A stretch of DNA of 64,000 bases from Aldehydirespirator sp028819505 (GCA_965207755.1 OZ242297.1:310001-374000), one strand, 5' to 3'. Positions 43,225 through 52,152 are shown, counted from the first letter of the stretch. Numbers and translations: made by a program. The notes: generated by a model from the sequence alone, not told the origin.

Positions 43225-43785
43225 GCGGCCGCCGCTGGCCTGCTCGACGGGGCCTCAAATGCACCACGTCCGACCTCGACGACCCTTCCCGCTGCGTCGC
43301 TCGCCCAAGGCCACCGCGACGACAATCCAGCCCGCAGCGAGGCCCTGACCGCTGCGCTCCCCAAGCAGCCAGCCGGAGGTCATCAACGGGCACTGGCGCC
43401 TGAGGACGTACCTGCCGCAGTCGCCGCCATCCAGTCCAGAACCGCGTCGCCGGTCGTGAAGCTTGCCGTGGAGTTCGTAGTCCTGACCGGCTGCCGCTCA
43501 GGCGAGGCCAGAAACGCGACCTGGGACGAGATCGACGGCGGTACATGGACGATCTCTGGCGAGCGCGCCAAGACCGGCCGGCCCCACCGGATCCCGCTGT
43601 CGCCACGGGCGCTGGCAGTGCTCGACGAGGCCAGAGGCTTGGGCAATGGCAGCGACCTCATCTTCGGCGTTCCCCGCACCGGCAAGCCGCTGTCAGACAA
43701 CACTCTCGGCAAGGCCCTGCGCACCGCTGCAGTTCCTGCGACTGTGCACGGATTCAGGGCCAGCCTCTGGCGTTCCCCTAGCGTC
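43225..43785 (+). pseudogene. Tyrosine recombinase (integrase) remnant
   Basis: In the frame continuing from the DUF499 stop: HRDDNPARSEALTAALPKQ, RALAPEDVPAAVAAIQS, VLTGCRSGEARNATWDEID (catalytic Arg), ERAKTGRPHRIPLSPRAL (Lys region) and ATVHGFRAS (His-x-x-Arg). The N-terminal arm-binding region and everything after HGFRAS, including the catalytic Tyr, are missing. A relic of the element that may have brought the defence island. No start codon of a functional gene is evident. Confidence 0.75.
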
Positions 43786-43864
43786 GCTGCCGGGCTAGGT
43801 CGAACCCTTCCCAGTACAGTGGTCTGTGCCGGTCCGGCCGCGGCAGCGACAATTGGGGGCTGCA

Positions 43865-44251
43865 ATGACACAGACGGCGCGTAAGGCCTTGGAGGTGGCG
43901 AGGCGGCATCTGGAGAAGGTCGAGGCTGCGTGGGATGCCCCTACGGATTGGGCGGACCTCGCGTTGTATGGGTTCTACTGCTTGGAATCATGCGTGGTGG
44001 CGGCCGCTGTGCACCTGGGGCTGCCGCGGCCCAAGAGTACGCATCCTGCGAAGCTGCAACAGGCCCGCCAGCTCGCGGCTTCTCATGGGCTGCCAGCGGT
44101 GGACGGCCTGTTGGCCGAGTTGAACGACAGGCGGAAGTTCGAGGCATACGGGGACTCCGAGTTGGCCGAGGATGACGACCTCGACGCAGAGGACGTGGCC
44201 AACGAGGTCCGTGACTACTTTGAGGCCGTCGAGGCGATGCTGGGGCCATGA
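43865..44251 (+). CDS. HEPN-domain protein (toxin-like partner)
   Basis: 128 aa from ATG 43865. Helical HEPN-type protein: ARKALEVARRHLEKVEAAWD, FYCLESCVVAAAVHLGL, KLQQARQLAASHGLPAV, DVANEVRDYFEAVEAML. The stop overlaps the ATG of a nucleotidyltransferase gene, the layout of HEPN/MNT toxin-antitoxin pairs. The RNase motif R-x4-6-H of active HEPN toxins is not obvious, so activity is uncertain. Confidence 0.65.
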   Translation: MTQTARKALEVARRHLEKVEAAWDAPTDWADLALYGFYCLESCVVAAAVHLGLPRPKSTHPAKLQQARQLAASHGLPAVDGLLAELNDRRKFEAYGDSELAEDDDLDAEDVANEVRDYFEAVEAMLGP

Positions 44252-44964
44252 GCCGCTCGACCGTCACAGAGCGTCCCCTCGTTGCGCCGGCCGCTTGGGA
44301 GTCGGCGGTGTGCGCTTGGCCCGACGACGAGGCACGGGATTGGTCACGCCGGCTCATCGACGCGGCGGTGAAGGATCCGGTGGTCGAAGCCGTCGTAGCT
44401 ACCGGATCGGCTGTGCGCGACGTGGACCACAGCGACGACCTGGACCTTGTCCTCGTCTACCGGATGCCGCGGCCTGCCCTGTCCCGGCCGCCGATCTCGG
44501 TCGATCTGCGCTGCTACGAACACGCCGACGCGGCCGCCAGGGTGGCGACCGGCCACAGTCACTTGTCGTGGGCCGTGCGCTTCGGGCGGGTGCTGTTCGA
44601 GCGAGACGGGTGGTGGAGCCAGTTCAGAGCGCGCTGGAACGACAGGCTGCTGTTGCCGTCCGCCGAGGAGTCCGACGGGCGGGCCCGGCGCGCCGAGCAG
44701 CAGAGTAGCGGACTAGCCGCCGCTGGTGATGAAGACGCGGCGGCCGAGTTGCATCTGGCGGCTCTCACGCACCGCGCACGCGCCGCGCTGACCCGCGCTG
44801 GGGTCTTCTCTCAGTCGCGTCCTGAACTCCCGATCCAGTTGCGCGCGGTTGGCGAGCACGATTTGTCTGAGCGTCTGCAGCAGGCGCTCACCTGCAGGCG
44901 GCGTATGTCGGAATCGCCCGGCGCTGCAAGCCACGGCACAACAGGCGACGGGCAGCGGATGTGA
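44248..44964 (+). CDS. MNT-type nucleotidyltransferase
   Basis: 238 aa. The nucleotidyltransferase signature is VATGSAVRDVDHSDDLDLVL (GS...D-x-D; residues ~50-69), followed by a third acidic residue in ISVDLRCYE (~92). Such proteins act as antitoxins by adenylylating the HEPN partner encoded just upstream with a 4-nt overlap. The C-terminal ~110 residues are helical and less typical (AAELHLAALTHRARAALT). Lies between the defence island and tRNA-Sec. Confidence 0.75.
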   Translation: MSRSTVTERPLVAPAAWESAVCAWPDDEARDWSRRLIDAAVKDPVVEAVVATGSAVRDVDHSDDLDLVLVYRMPRPALSRPPISVDLRCYEHADAAARVATGHSHLSWAVRFGRVLFERDGWWSQFRARWNDRLLLPSAEESDGRARRAEQQSSGLAAAGDEDAAAELHLAALTHRARAALTRAGVFSQSRPELPIQLRAVGEHDLSERLQQALTCRRRMSESPGAASHGTTGDGQRM

Positions 44965-45133
44965 CGGTTCAGGCAGCGACTCCGTAGAGGCCGTCTCCGT
45001 GGCGGTCCGCAAGGCATGTCTCGGCGGCGTTCTTGGCCAGCTTCTTGGCGGTCCCGTCGAAGCAGTCGGCTGTCGATGGCAAAGAAAAGAAGAGCCTTCG
45101 CGAATTCGTGGGGAGCGGGGTGGACTACAAGAG

Positions 45134-45229
45134 TGGCGGAGGTGGACGGGAATCGAACCCGCCGGACGGGGATCGCCCGTCCCACCCGCTTTGAAGGCGG
45201 GGGAGCCCACCAGGCACTCAGACACCTCC
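45134..45229 (-). tRNA. selC: tRNA-Sec (anticodon TCA)
   Basis: 96 nt with encoded CCA. Minus strand: acceptor GGAGGTG/CACCTCC; long D arm with CTGGTGGG; anticodon stem CCCGC/GCGGG with loop CTTCAAA, giving anticodon TCA; a long variable arm with GGACGGG/CCCGTCC stem; T arm GCGGG-TTCGATT-CCCGT; discriminator G and CCA. The TCA anticodon, the long extra arm and the overall length are diagnostic of selenocysteine tRNA. It implies that the organism decodes UGA as selenocysteine (selA, selB and selD must lie elsewhere). Confidence 0.95.
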
Positions 45230-45322
45230 GAGCGGCAGGGTAACCGGCGTCGCGGCCCGGCCTGCCCGGCCGCCGAGATTTCCGTGGCCGCGGCGGCGTG
45301 CTTCACCACTACGCTTCGCGCG

Positions 45323-45406
45323 GTGAAGAACTTCAAGCGGCTCATCATCATGGGCGTTCTGGTGGCAGTGATCGTCGTGCTCGCCCGCAAGATCCGGGAG
45401 ACCTGA
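45323..45406 (+). CDS. Very small membrane peptide
   Basis: 27 aa from GTG 45323: basic KNFKR, one membrane helix (LIIMGVLVAVIVVLA), then RKIRET. Located between tRNA-Sec and yqeC, 15 nt before the latter. Compact one-helix proteins like this are common in actinobacteria, but this one is not recognised. Could be a leader for yqeC. Confidence 0.4.
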   Translation: MKNFKRLIIMGVLVAVIVVLARKIRET

Positions 45407-45421
45407 CCCACCGGCAGGAAC

Positions 45422-46156
45422 GTGCGCGTCACCAGCCTGGCCGGTGCCGCCGAGGCCCTCGGGCTGGGGCGCCGGTCGCTGGTGTCCCTGGTCGGCGGCG
45501 GCGGCAAGACGACCCTGCTGTTCGCGCTGGGCCGGAGCCTGCCGGCCCGCACGCTGCTCACCACCACCACCCGCATGGGGTGCGACCGCACGGGCGGGTT
45601 CGGATGCCTGATCGGGCCCGCAGACGACGAACTGGCCTCCGCTCTCGACCATGACGACGCCGTGCTGGTGTGGAGGACGACCGACGAGCGCAAGGCCCTC
45701 GGGTTCGCGCCCACCGAAGTCGACCGCTGGTTTGCCGTCGGGGTCGCCGATCACATAGTTGTTGAGGCCGATGGAGCCCGCCGCCGCCCCTTCACCGCCC
45801 CCGCACCGTGGGAGCCGCCCATCCCGGCCACCTCCACCCATGTGGTGGCCTGCATCGGCGCCGACGCGCTCGGCTACGTGATCGCCGACCGGGTCCACCG
45901 CCCGCTGCGGGTGGCCGCCGCCGCGGGCTGCTCCCCGTACGAGCGGCTCACGCCCGCGAGGGCGGCCCGCGCCCTCACCAGTCCCGTCGGGATGACGAAG
46001 AACGTCCCCGAGTCGGCCCGGTTCACGGTGGCGGTCGCGGGGGCCGAACCCGACGACCCGCAGGTCGCCGAACTGGTCGCCGAGCTCGACCGGCGGGGGA
46101 CCGAGTCGCTGGTCGTCGTCCGCTCCGACACCGATCCGGCGGGACCTCAGCCGTGA
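45422..46156 (+). CDS. yqeC: Selenium cofactor biosynthesis protein YqeC
   Basis: 244 aa from GTG 45422. P-loop LVGGGGKTTLLFALG (residues ~24-38), TTTTRMG, VVEADGARRRPFTAP and the C-terminal ARFTVAVAGAEPDDPQ match YqeC, a probable GTPase/ATPase needed for the selenium cofactor of molybdenum hydroxylases. It lies about 190 nt from tRNA-Sec, on the opposite strand, so selenium genes cluster here. The stop overlaps the GTG of the FAD oxidoreductase gene. The presence of a Se-dependent Mo hydroxylase is implied but none is in the window. Confidence 0.88.
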   Translation: MRVTSLAGAAEALGLGRRSLVSLVGGGGKTTLLFALGRSLPARTLLTTTTRMGCDRTGGFGCLIGPADDELASALDHDDAVLVWRTTDERKALGFAPTEVDRWFAVGVADHIVVEADGARRRPFTAPAPWEPPIPATSTHVVACIGADALGYVIADRVHRPLRVAAAAGCSPYERLTPARAARALTSPVGMTKNVPESARFTVAVAGAEPDDPQVAELVAELDRRGTESLVVVRSDTDPAGPQP

Positions 46157-47826
46157 GCACCTCCGCGGCCGCGGCCGGGTCTGCGCCCGTGAATGGCCTT
46201 GCAGCCGTGAGCGCCCCCGCCGCGACCGTCGAGTCCGACGCCGCCCGCGGCCAGTCCCGGTCCGACCGCGACACCGATGTGGTGGTGGTCGGCGGCGGGC
46301 ACAACGGCCTCATCTGCGCCGCCTATCTTGCCCGGGCCGGCGTCGCCACGATGCTGGTGGAGGCCCGCGACGCCGTCGGCGGCTGCGCTTCGACCGTGAG
46401 CGACCTCGACGCCCGGTTCAACATCTGCAGCTGCGACCACACCCTGGTGCGGGCCATGCCCTTCATGGACGACCTCGACCTGGCCGCCCACGGGCTGCGG
46501 TACGTCGAAGCCGACCCGGCCACCGTCTACATGAGCTACGACGGCAGCCCGCCGTGGCTGTTCTTCAACGACAGCGAGCGCACCATCGAGTCCATCGGCC
46601 GGCACCGGCCCGAGCAGGCCAGGGCCTACCGCCGCTACCTCGCCGACGCCCGACCGGTGGCCGAGCTCAGCCTCGAGATGAGCACCGGTCCAGCCTCCAC
46701 GCCGAAGATGCTGGCCCGCCTGCTGGCCCGCCGGGGGAGAGGCGGCGTCAGGCTGTTGCAGTGGAGCCGGGCCAGCGCGCTGGATGTGATGCGGTCCTAC
46801 TTCGACGACGAGGCGCTGGTCATGCCGGCCATGTCCAACGGCCCCACCATTTGGGGCGCGCCGCCCGACGGTCCCGGCACCGGCATGGCCGGCATGCTCT
46901 ACGCCATGCGCCACATGGTCAAGACGGGCCGGCCCGTCGGCGGCAGCGGCGCCCTGACCGACGCCTTGGCCGCATCCTTCACCGCGGCCGGAGGCCGTCT
47001 GAGCTGCGGCACGCCGGTGGCCGGGCTGCTGGGAGACGGCCGGGGCGTGCGGGGTGTGCGCCTGTCCGACGGTACCGAGATCGCCGCGGGTGCGGTGGTG
47101 GCGACCTGCGATCCCGCCCCGGTGGCGAGCCATTGGCTGGCGGAGCCCCACGGCGCAAGGGCGCGCCGCTTCGTGGGCCGGGCCCGCTCGCAAGCACCCG
47201 GCGACGGGTACCAGTCCAAGATCGACGCGGTGATCACCGACGTCCCCCGCTATCCGGTGCTGGAGGAGTCCGGGCTGCTCGACCTGTTCGAGGGACGCGA
47301 CCCGGCCCAGTCCAACTATGTGATGTCGCCCTCGATTGAGGAGCTGGCCGAGGCCCACCGGCTGAGGCCCCTGGGACGGGTGGCGCAGCGCCCGACCATG
47401 ATGGCCAACGTGCCGTCGGTGCTCGATCCGTCGATGCTCAGCCGCGACGGCCACCACGTGCTGAGCCTGGAGGCCCTGTTCACGCCGTACAACCTCGAGG
47501 GGGGCTGGGCCCGGTCACAGGAGCCGGCCCGGTGGCTGGAGGTGTGGTCGAGCCTGCTGCAGCCCGGGTTCCTGGACTCGATCGACCGCTACCGAGCCAT
47601 GACTCCGGACCGCTACGAGCGCGAGATGTTCCTGCCCCGCGGCTACACCCCGTCCTACGCGGGGTCGCCGCTGGCGTCGCTGTTCGGCCGGCACCGGGAA
47701 CTGAGCCGCTACCGGGCCCCCGTCCAGGGGCTGTTCCTGTCAGGCGCAGGCACCTATCCGGGCGCCGGCATATGGGGCGCCTCAGGCCGAAACGCGGCCG
47801 ACGCCGTGCTGCGAAGCTTGTCTTGA
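46153..47826 (+). CDS. FAD-dependent oxidoreductase (PYROXD2/phytoene dehydrogenase-like)
   Basis: 557 aa from GTG 46153. Dinucleotide-binding motif VVVVGGGHNGLICAAYLARA (residues ~42-61) followed by LVEARDAVGGCAST, and the C-terminal FAD-contacting LSGAGTYPGAGIWGASGRNA, as in NAD(P)/FAD proteins of the PYROXD2/CrtI-like group. The ~35-residue N-terminus is Ala-rich and possibly not structured. Overlaps yqeC (GTGA), so the two are translationally coupled; substrate unknown. Confidence 0.88.
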   Translation: MSTSAAAAGSAPVNGLAAVSAPAATVESDAARGQSRSDRDTDVVVVGGGHNGLICAAYLARAGVATMLVEARDAVGGCASTVSDLDARFNICSCDHTLVRAMPFMDDLDLAAHGLRYVEADPATVYMSYDGSPPWLFFNDSERTIESIGRHRPEQARAYRRYLADARPVAELSLEMSTGPASTPKMLARLLARRGRGGVRLLQWSRASALDVMRSYFDDEALVMPAMSNGPTIWGAPPDGPGTGMAGMLYAMRHMVKTGRPVGGSGALTDALAASFTAAGGRLSCGTPVAGLLGDGRGVRGVRLSDGTEIAAGAVVATCDPAPVASHWLAEPHGARARRFVGRARSQAPGDGYQSKIDAVITDVPRYPVLEESGLLDLFEGRDPAQSNYVMSPSIEELAEAHRLRPLGRVAQRPTMMANVPSVLDPSMLSRDGHHVLSLEALFTPYNLEGGWARSQEPARWLEVWSSLLQPGFLDSIDRYRAMTPDRYEREMFLPRGYTPSYAGSPLASLFGRHRELSRYRAPVQGLFLSGAGTYPGAGIWGASGRNAADAVLRSLS

Positions 47827-47860
47827 CGCGTCGCCGAAGCTGAGCAGGCCAGGGCCGCCT

Positions 47861-48280
47861 CTAGCCGGCTCCGAAAGCCTCGGCGTCTCTGATGTAGTCG
47901 ACGGTGTCGCGTATGCGGCGCTCGGTGCGGTCGAGCGGCTCGCAGAGGCCGGAGTAGAAGCAGTCGCCGTGCAGGGTGTCCCTCACGACGTGGTAGCGAT
48001 CCGAGAGGCGGTCGATGCCCGGGTCGTCGGCGGCGAGACGTTGCAGCTCCCGCGTCGTGACAGGGGACCGCGCGGGCTCCTCGCCGGTGCGGGCCACGAT
48101 GAGGCCGTCGGTGGCGCGCTTGGTTGCACACCACGCCTTCTCGGCGGCGTCTCTGATGTCACCGGCCTCCAGGCGGGCAAGCGCTGCGCTGTGCAGTGCC
48201 CGGGCGTCCGCGAACAGCACGGCGGCACGATCGACGGCTGGTCGCTCAGTGGCTATGTCGCTCATGTCGGTCGTCGTCAT
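47861..48280 (-). CDS. HEPN-domain protein (PaREP1-like)
   Basis: 139 aa from ATG 48280, which has GGAGGTC 7 nt upstream. Helical: DRAAVLFADARALHSAALAR, DIRDAAEKAWCATKRATDGL, DRYHVVRDTLHGDCFYSG, ERRIRDTVDYIRDAEAF. This matches PaREP1/HEPN-type proteins; the Rx4H-type motif (R-D-T-L-H) may be the RNase site. No nucleotidyltransferase partner is adjacent, so it stands alone. Confidence 0.7.
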   Translation of the reverse strand: MTTTDMSDIATERPAVDRAAVLFADARALHSAALARLEAGDIRDAAEKAWCATKRATDGLIVARTGEEPARSPVTTRELQRLAADDPGIDRLSDRYHVVRDTLHGDCFYSGLCEPLDRTERRIRDTVDYIRDAEAFGAG

Positions 48281-48408
48281 CGGGCTGACCTCCACGATTC
48301 TCGGCTTCTAAGGGAGCGTAGCTACTGCGGTGTGCTCTGCAACCTAATAGCATGAAAATATCTGTGCAACCTTGATGAGGCCGCCGGGGACACGCTGCGA
48401 TGCCGCGG

Positions 48409-48987
48409 CTATTCGCCCCAGCGGGGGACGCCGCCGACCTCGACGCCCAGATGCTCCAGGGCCCGGACGACCGTGTGGTCCACGATGTCGTCGATGGACG
48501 AGGGCCGGGTGTAGAACGCCGGAACCGGCGGGTACACGACCGCGCCGATCTCCGAGGCCTGCACCATCAGGCGCAGATGGCCCAGATGCAGCGGCGTCTC
48601 GCGCACCATCAGCACCAGCGGCCGCCGCTCCTTGAGCGTCACGTCGGCGGCCCGCGACACGAGGTCGGCGCCGAAGGAGTTGGCCACCGCCGAGAGCATC
48701 TTGATCGAGCACGGGGCGACGATCATCCCCGCGGTGGCGTAGGAGCCCGACGAGATCGGCGCGGCGATGTCGCGCGAGCCGTGAACCACGTCGGCCAGCG
48801 CCTCCACGTCGGCCGGCGCAAGGTCGGTCTCGTAGGCCAGGGTCTGGCGGCCCGGCCCGGTGATCACCAGGTGGGTCTCCACGTCGTCGACCGCGCGCAG
48901 CAGCTCCAGGGCCCGGACGCCGTACACCACGCCGGTGGCCCCGCTGATGGCCACCACCACCCGCCGCGGCCCGCTCACGGCAGGCAC
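48409..48987 (-). CDS. ubiX: Flavin prenyltransferase UbiX
   Basis: 192 aa. RVVVAISGATGVVYGVRALE (FMN-binding start), SGSYATAGMIVAPCSIKMLS, and DVTLKERRPLVLMVRETPLH are UbiX/Pad1 signatures. UbiX prenylates FMN to the cofactor used by UbiD decarboxylases. It lies downstream of ubiD on the same strand with a 37-nt gap, forming the usual pair. Confidence 0.95.
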   Translation of the reverse strand: MPAVSGPRRVVVAISGATGVVYGVRALELLRAVDDVETHLVITGPGRQTLAYETDLAPADVEALADVVHGSRDIAAPISSGSYATAGMIVAPCSIKMLSAVANSFGADLVSRAADVTLKERRPLVLMVRETPLHLGHLRLMVQASEIGAVVYPPVPAFYTRPSSIDDIVDHTVVRALEHLGVEVGGVPRWGE

Positions 48988-49024
48988 TTCCCCGGGGCGC
49001 GGGCGAGGGCTCGACTCGCGGCCG

Positions 49025-50371
49025 TCACTGCAGGTACTGCCCCAGGTCGACCGGCGCGTAGGCCACCCGCTCGCCGTACTCGCGGCGCTCCCGCTTGTAG
49101 GTGGCGTCGATGCCCACCTTGGTGCCGACGCCCCGGTTGTCGGCGGTGGGATCCATCTCGTGGCCCTGGGCCCCGCCCGCAGTGAACACGTCGTCGAGCC
49201 AGTGGACCCGGTTGGTGAGGGCCCAGTGCAGCTCGGAGGGCTGGCTGACGTCGACGTCGCGGTCCACCACGATCACGTTGCGGATGTTGATGTGGGCCGC
49301 CATGGCCGCCATGGCCAGGTTCTTGGGCGTGCCCGGGTTGTCGCGGTCGATCTGGATCACGGCCAGGAAGCCGTTGCCGTAGGGCGGGATGTGTACGTCG
49401 GCGCCGGGGTCCAGGTGGCGCACGAAGCGGCGCAGCAGCGGCTCCCGGGGCAGCACGTTGCCGATGAACACGTGCTCGTACCAGCCTGGGATGATCGTCT
49501 GGTAGACGGGGCTGTGACGCCACGAGACGGCGGTCACCTCGACCGTGGGGCTGGGCCACATCTCGCCGTGGTAGCCGTGGAACTCGGCCAGCGGCCCCTC
49601 GTCGGCCCGCTCGGCGGGGCGGATCCGGCCCTCGATCACCACCTCGGCGTGCGCCGGCACGTCCACGTCGACGGTGGCGCCCCGGCACACCTCCACCGGG
49701 CGGCCCCTCAGCGCACCGGCGATGAGCAGCTCGTCGACCGGCGTGCGCACCCCCGCCGCGATCATCACCGCCGGGTCGAGCCCGACGGCCAGCGCCACGT
49801 CGAAGGGAGCCTCGGGGTCGGGTCGGCTGCGCATGAACGTCCCCACGTCGCGCCACTCGTTCACGTTGAAGCCCAGGACGTTGCGGTCCAGCATCAGCAT
49901 CCGGTTGTACGACAGGTTCCCCCGCCCGCTGATCGGATCCTTGGTGACGCTCACCGCGCCGGTGATGAAGGCGCCGCCGTCGCCCCGCGAGTGGGTGGGG
50001 ATGGGAATGGCGGCCAGGTCCACGTCGTCGCCGGTCACGCCGTCGTCGTGCCACGCCGCCGAGTCCACCCGAGCGGTCGGCACTCCGTTGGCCGGTTCCA
50101 GGGCGTGGCCCATGCGGTCCACCACCTCGCCGGGCTCGCATCCCAGGGCCAGCGCCGCGGTGCGCTGGCTGCTGACCGCGCCCGAGAAGATCGGCCACGG
50201 CGAGTCCTTGGGCGCCTCGAACAGCGCCGGCCCCGCGTCGGAGCGCTCCAGCGCGGCGGCCACGTCGGCCAGCTCGTGCTCGAGGCTCACCGGACGCGAG
50301 ATGCGGTTGAGCATCCCCGCGGCGTCGGCCGCGGCCATGTAGCTGCGCAGGTCACAGACGGCTTCGGTCAT
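49025..50371 (-). CDS. ubiD: UbiD-family decarboxylase
   Basis: 448 aa. UbiD features: prFMN/metal-binding segment GRGNLSYNRMLMLDRNVLG, the catalytic E-x-R...E cluster region (EVVIEGRIRPAERADEGPLA, then EFHGYHGEM) and DVDVSQPSELHWALTNRVH with the conserved MDPTADNRGVGTKVGIDATYK at the C-terminus. Decarboxylates (or carboxylates) an aromatic or unsaturated acid; the substrate cannot be read from sequence. Partner ubiX follows. Confidence 0.93.
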   Translation of the reverse strand: MTEAVCDLRSYMAAADAAGMLNRISRPVSLEHELADVAAALERSDAGPALFEAPKDSPWPIFSGAVSSQRTAALALGCEPGEVVDRMGHALEPANGVPTARVDSAAWHDDGVTGDDVDLAAIPIPTHSRGDGGAFITGAVSVTKDPISGRGNLSYNRMLMLDRNVLGFNVNEWRDVGTFMRSRPDPEAPFDVALAVGLDPAVMIAAGVRTPVDELLIAGALRGRPVEVCRGATVDVDVPAHAEVVIEGRIRPAERADEGPLAEFHGYHGEMWPSPTVEVTAVSWRHSPVYQTIIPGWYEHVFIGNVLPREPLLRRFVRHLDPGADVHIPPYGNGFLAVIQIDRDNPGTPKNLAMAAMAAHINIRNVIVVDRDVDVSQPSELHWALTNRVHWLDDVFTAGGAQGHEMDPTADNRGVGTKVGIDATYKRERREYGERVAYAPVDLGQYLQ

Positions 50372-50476
50372 CCTCTCACCCTACGCCGCTCTGCGCTCTA
50401 CTCTGAAGTCGCCCGCCGCCCTCCTTGGATCGTCCGCGAATGGGTGCCAGCGTCTCGCATCGCGGCGTGGTCATTC

Positions 50477-50526
50477 CCGCTCTTGTTCGCTGCGCTCACG
50501 GGCCGCTCGGGCCACGGCCTCGCCCG
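50477..50526 (+). repeat. Interspersed ~48-bp intergenic repeat, copy 4
   Basis: Plus-strand copy between divergent ubiD and the small gene at 50595. Near-identical to copy 3 (CTCTTGTTCGCTGCGCTC, ACGGGCCGCTCGGGCCAC). Nothing else is seen in 50372-50581. Confidence 0.8.
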
Positions 50527-50594
50527 TATGAGCCGGAATCGCTCGCCTATTCGCTCGGCCCTCTCGGGTCGGCTCGGCCTCTACGCTGAGGCCG

Positions 50595-50885
50595 ATGGTG
50601 ATCGAGTTCCTGACGTTCGAGGTCGGTCCGGCCGAGCGGGACGAGTGGCTGGCCGAGGAGGAACGCCACTGGAGCCGCTACCTGGAGAGCCGCCCGGGGT
50701 TCGCGGGCAAGGAGATGTGGGTCGACGACGACGACCCGGGCCGGGTGCACGCCGTGATCCGCTGGGAGACCCAGCAGGCCTGGGACGACGTGCCCCGCGC
50801 CGACGTCGAGGCAGTCGACGAGGCCATGGGGGAGTGGTTCCGGGAGGCTGCGATGCGAGCCTTCCGCGTCATTCGCGCCTGCTGA
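50595..50885 (+). CDS. Small conserved protein (TIGR03792-like)
   Basis: 96 aa from ATG 50595; TACGCT (50582-50587) 7 nt upstream suggests a leaderless mRNA. VIEFLTFEVGPAERDEWLAE, RPGFAGKEMWVDDDDPGRVH and AVIRWETQQAWDDVP resemble the TIGR03792 dimeric alpha/beta-barrel family, of unknown function, perhaps antibiotic-monooxygenase-like. Followed by the luciferase-like gene. Confidence 0.7.
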   Translation: MVIEFLTFEVGPAERDEWLAEEERHWSRYLESRPGFAGKEMWVDDDDPGRVHAVIRWETQQAWDDVPRADVEAVDEAMGEWFREAAMRAFRVIRAC

Positions 50886-50938
50886 ATCACCGCGGCCGCT
50901 GACGGGGGCGATCCCCTGCCGCGCCTACAGTGGAAGCC

Positions 50939-52090
50939 ATGCGCACCGGTGTGTTCCTGTTCGGCGGGGTCGAGTTCCCGGACGCGGGCGGCGGGCCCCC
51001 CGCCCCCACCGACCGGCGCTTCAACCACAAGGAGATGTGGGCGGCCACCGAGCGCATCATCGACATGGGCGTGGTGTGCGACCGCCTCGGATTCGACTCG
51101 TACTGGCTGACCGAGCATCACTTCCAGTACGAGGGCTACGAGGTGATCCCCAACGGGATCCTGGTGGGCACCGTCCTGGCTGAGCGCACCGAGCAGATCC
51201 GCATCGGCATGGCCTTCAACATCGTGCCCCAGTGGCATCCCCTGAGGCTGGCGGAGGACTTCGCCACCATGCACAACATCTCCGGGGGTCGCGGCATCCT
51301 GGGCGTGGGCCGGGGGACGGTGCCACGTGAGGCCGAGACGCTGGGCACCAAGATCGGCAGCTTCGACAACCCCGACAAGGCCGCGGCCGACGACTTCAAC
51401 CGCAAGCAGTTCGACGAGGCCATGCAGGTGATCCGCCTGGCGTTGAACAACGACACGTTCAGCTTCCACGGCGACGTGTACGACTTCCCGCCGGCGGGCA
51501 TCCCCGACCGGGGCGGGTTCGTGACCGAGCTGTCGCTGGTGCCCCGCCCGCTGTACCCCTACGAGATCTGGCAGGCGATCACCTCGCCCCCGACCCTCGA
51601 TCAGGTGCCCCGCTGCGGCTGGGGCGGCGTGTTCTGGAACAACCACCACTCCTTCGTGAACATGCGCTGGGAGAGGTTCGCGGAGATCTACGCCGCCGAG
51701 CACGGCCGCGAGCTCGGCCGGGGCGAGCACCGCCTGCTGGTGCTCAACGTACGGGTCGGCGACAGCCATGAGGAGGCGGTGGCGTCGGTGCGAGACGGCC
51801 ACGACGAGTTCTGGAAGTTCCTCGGCCCCTACGGCTGGAGCAAGGGCTACATGGGTCCCGACGGCAAGCCGGCCGAGCCGGGGCTGATCCCCACCCTGGA
51901 GCAGTCCATCGACCAGAGGATGTGCCTGGTGGGAAGGGCTGCCGACGTCGCCGAGACCATCAACTGGTACGACGAGCAGATCGGCTTGGAGAACCTGCTG
52001 CTGTTCCCGGCCATGCCCGGCGACCCCTACGAAGAGGTCGAGGAGCATCTGCACCGCATCGCCGAGGAGCTCCTGCCCCTGCTGCCCTGA
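50939..52090 (+). CDS. LLM-class flavin-dependent oxidoreductase
   Basis: 383 aa from ATG 50939; TACAGT (50926-50931) lies 7 nt upstream, again leaderless. TIM-barrel bacterial luciferase-like: GFDSYWLTEHHFQYEGYEV, MAFNIVPQWHPLRLAEDFAT, SGGRGILGVGRGTVPRE and GLENLLLFPAMPGDPYEEV. Likely a reduced-flavin (FMN or F420)-dependent monooxygenase or hydride-transfer enzyme; substrate unknown. Ends convergently with the flavodoxin-fold gene. Confidence 0.9.
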   Translation: MRTGVFLFGGVEFPDAGGGPPAPTDRRFNHKEMWAATERIIDMGVVCDRLGFDSYWLTEHHFQYEGYEVIPNGILVGTVLAERTEQIRIGMAFNIVPQWHPLRLAEDFATMHNISGGRGILGVGRGTVPREAETLGTKIGSFDNPDKAAADDFNRKQFDEAMQVIRLALNNDTFSFHGDVYDFPPAGIPDRGGFVTELSLVPRPLYPYEIWQAITSPPTLDQVPRCGWGGVFWNNHHSFVNMRWERFAEIYAAEHGRELGRGEHRLLVLNVRVGDSHEEAVASVRDGHDEFWKFLGPYGWSKGYMGPDGKPAEPGLIPTLEQSIDQRMCLVGRAADVAETINWYDEQIGLENLLLFPAMPGDPYEEVEEHLHRIAEELLPLLP

Positions 52091-52152
52091 CCGCGAGCAG
52101 GCCCCGTCCGTCCGGCGGGTCCTGTCGCCGTGTTCTGCGTCCGTCCCGGGTA

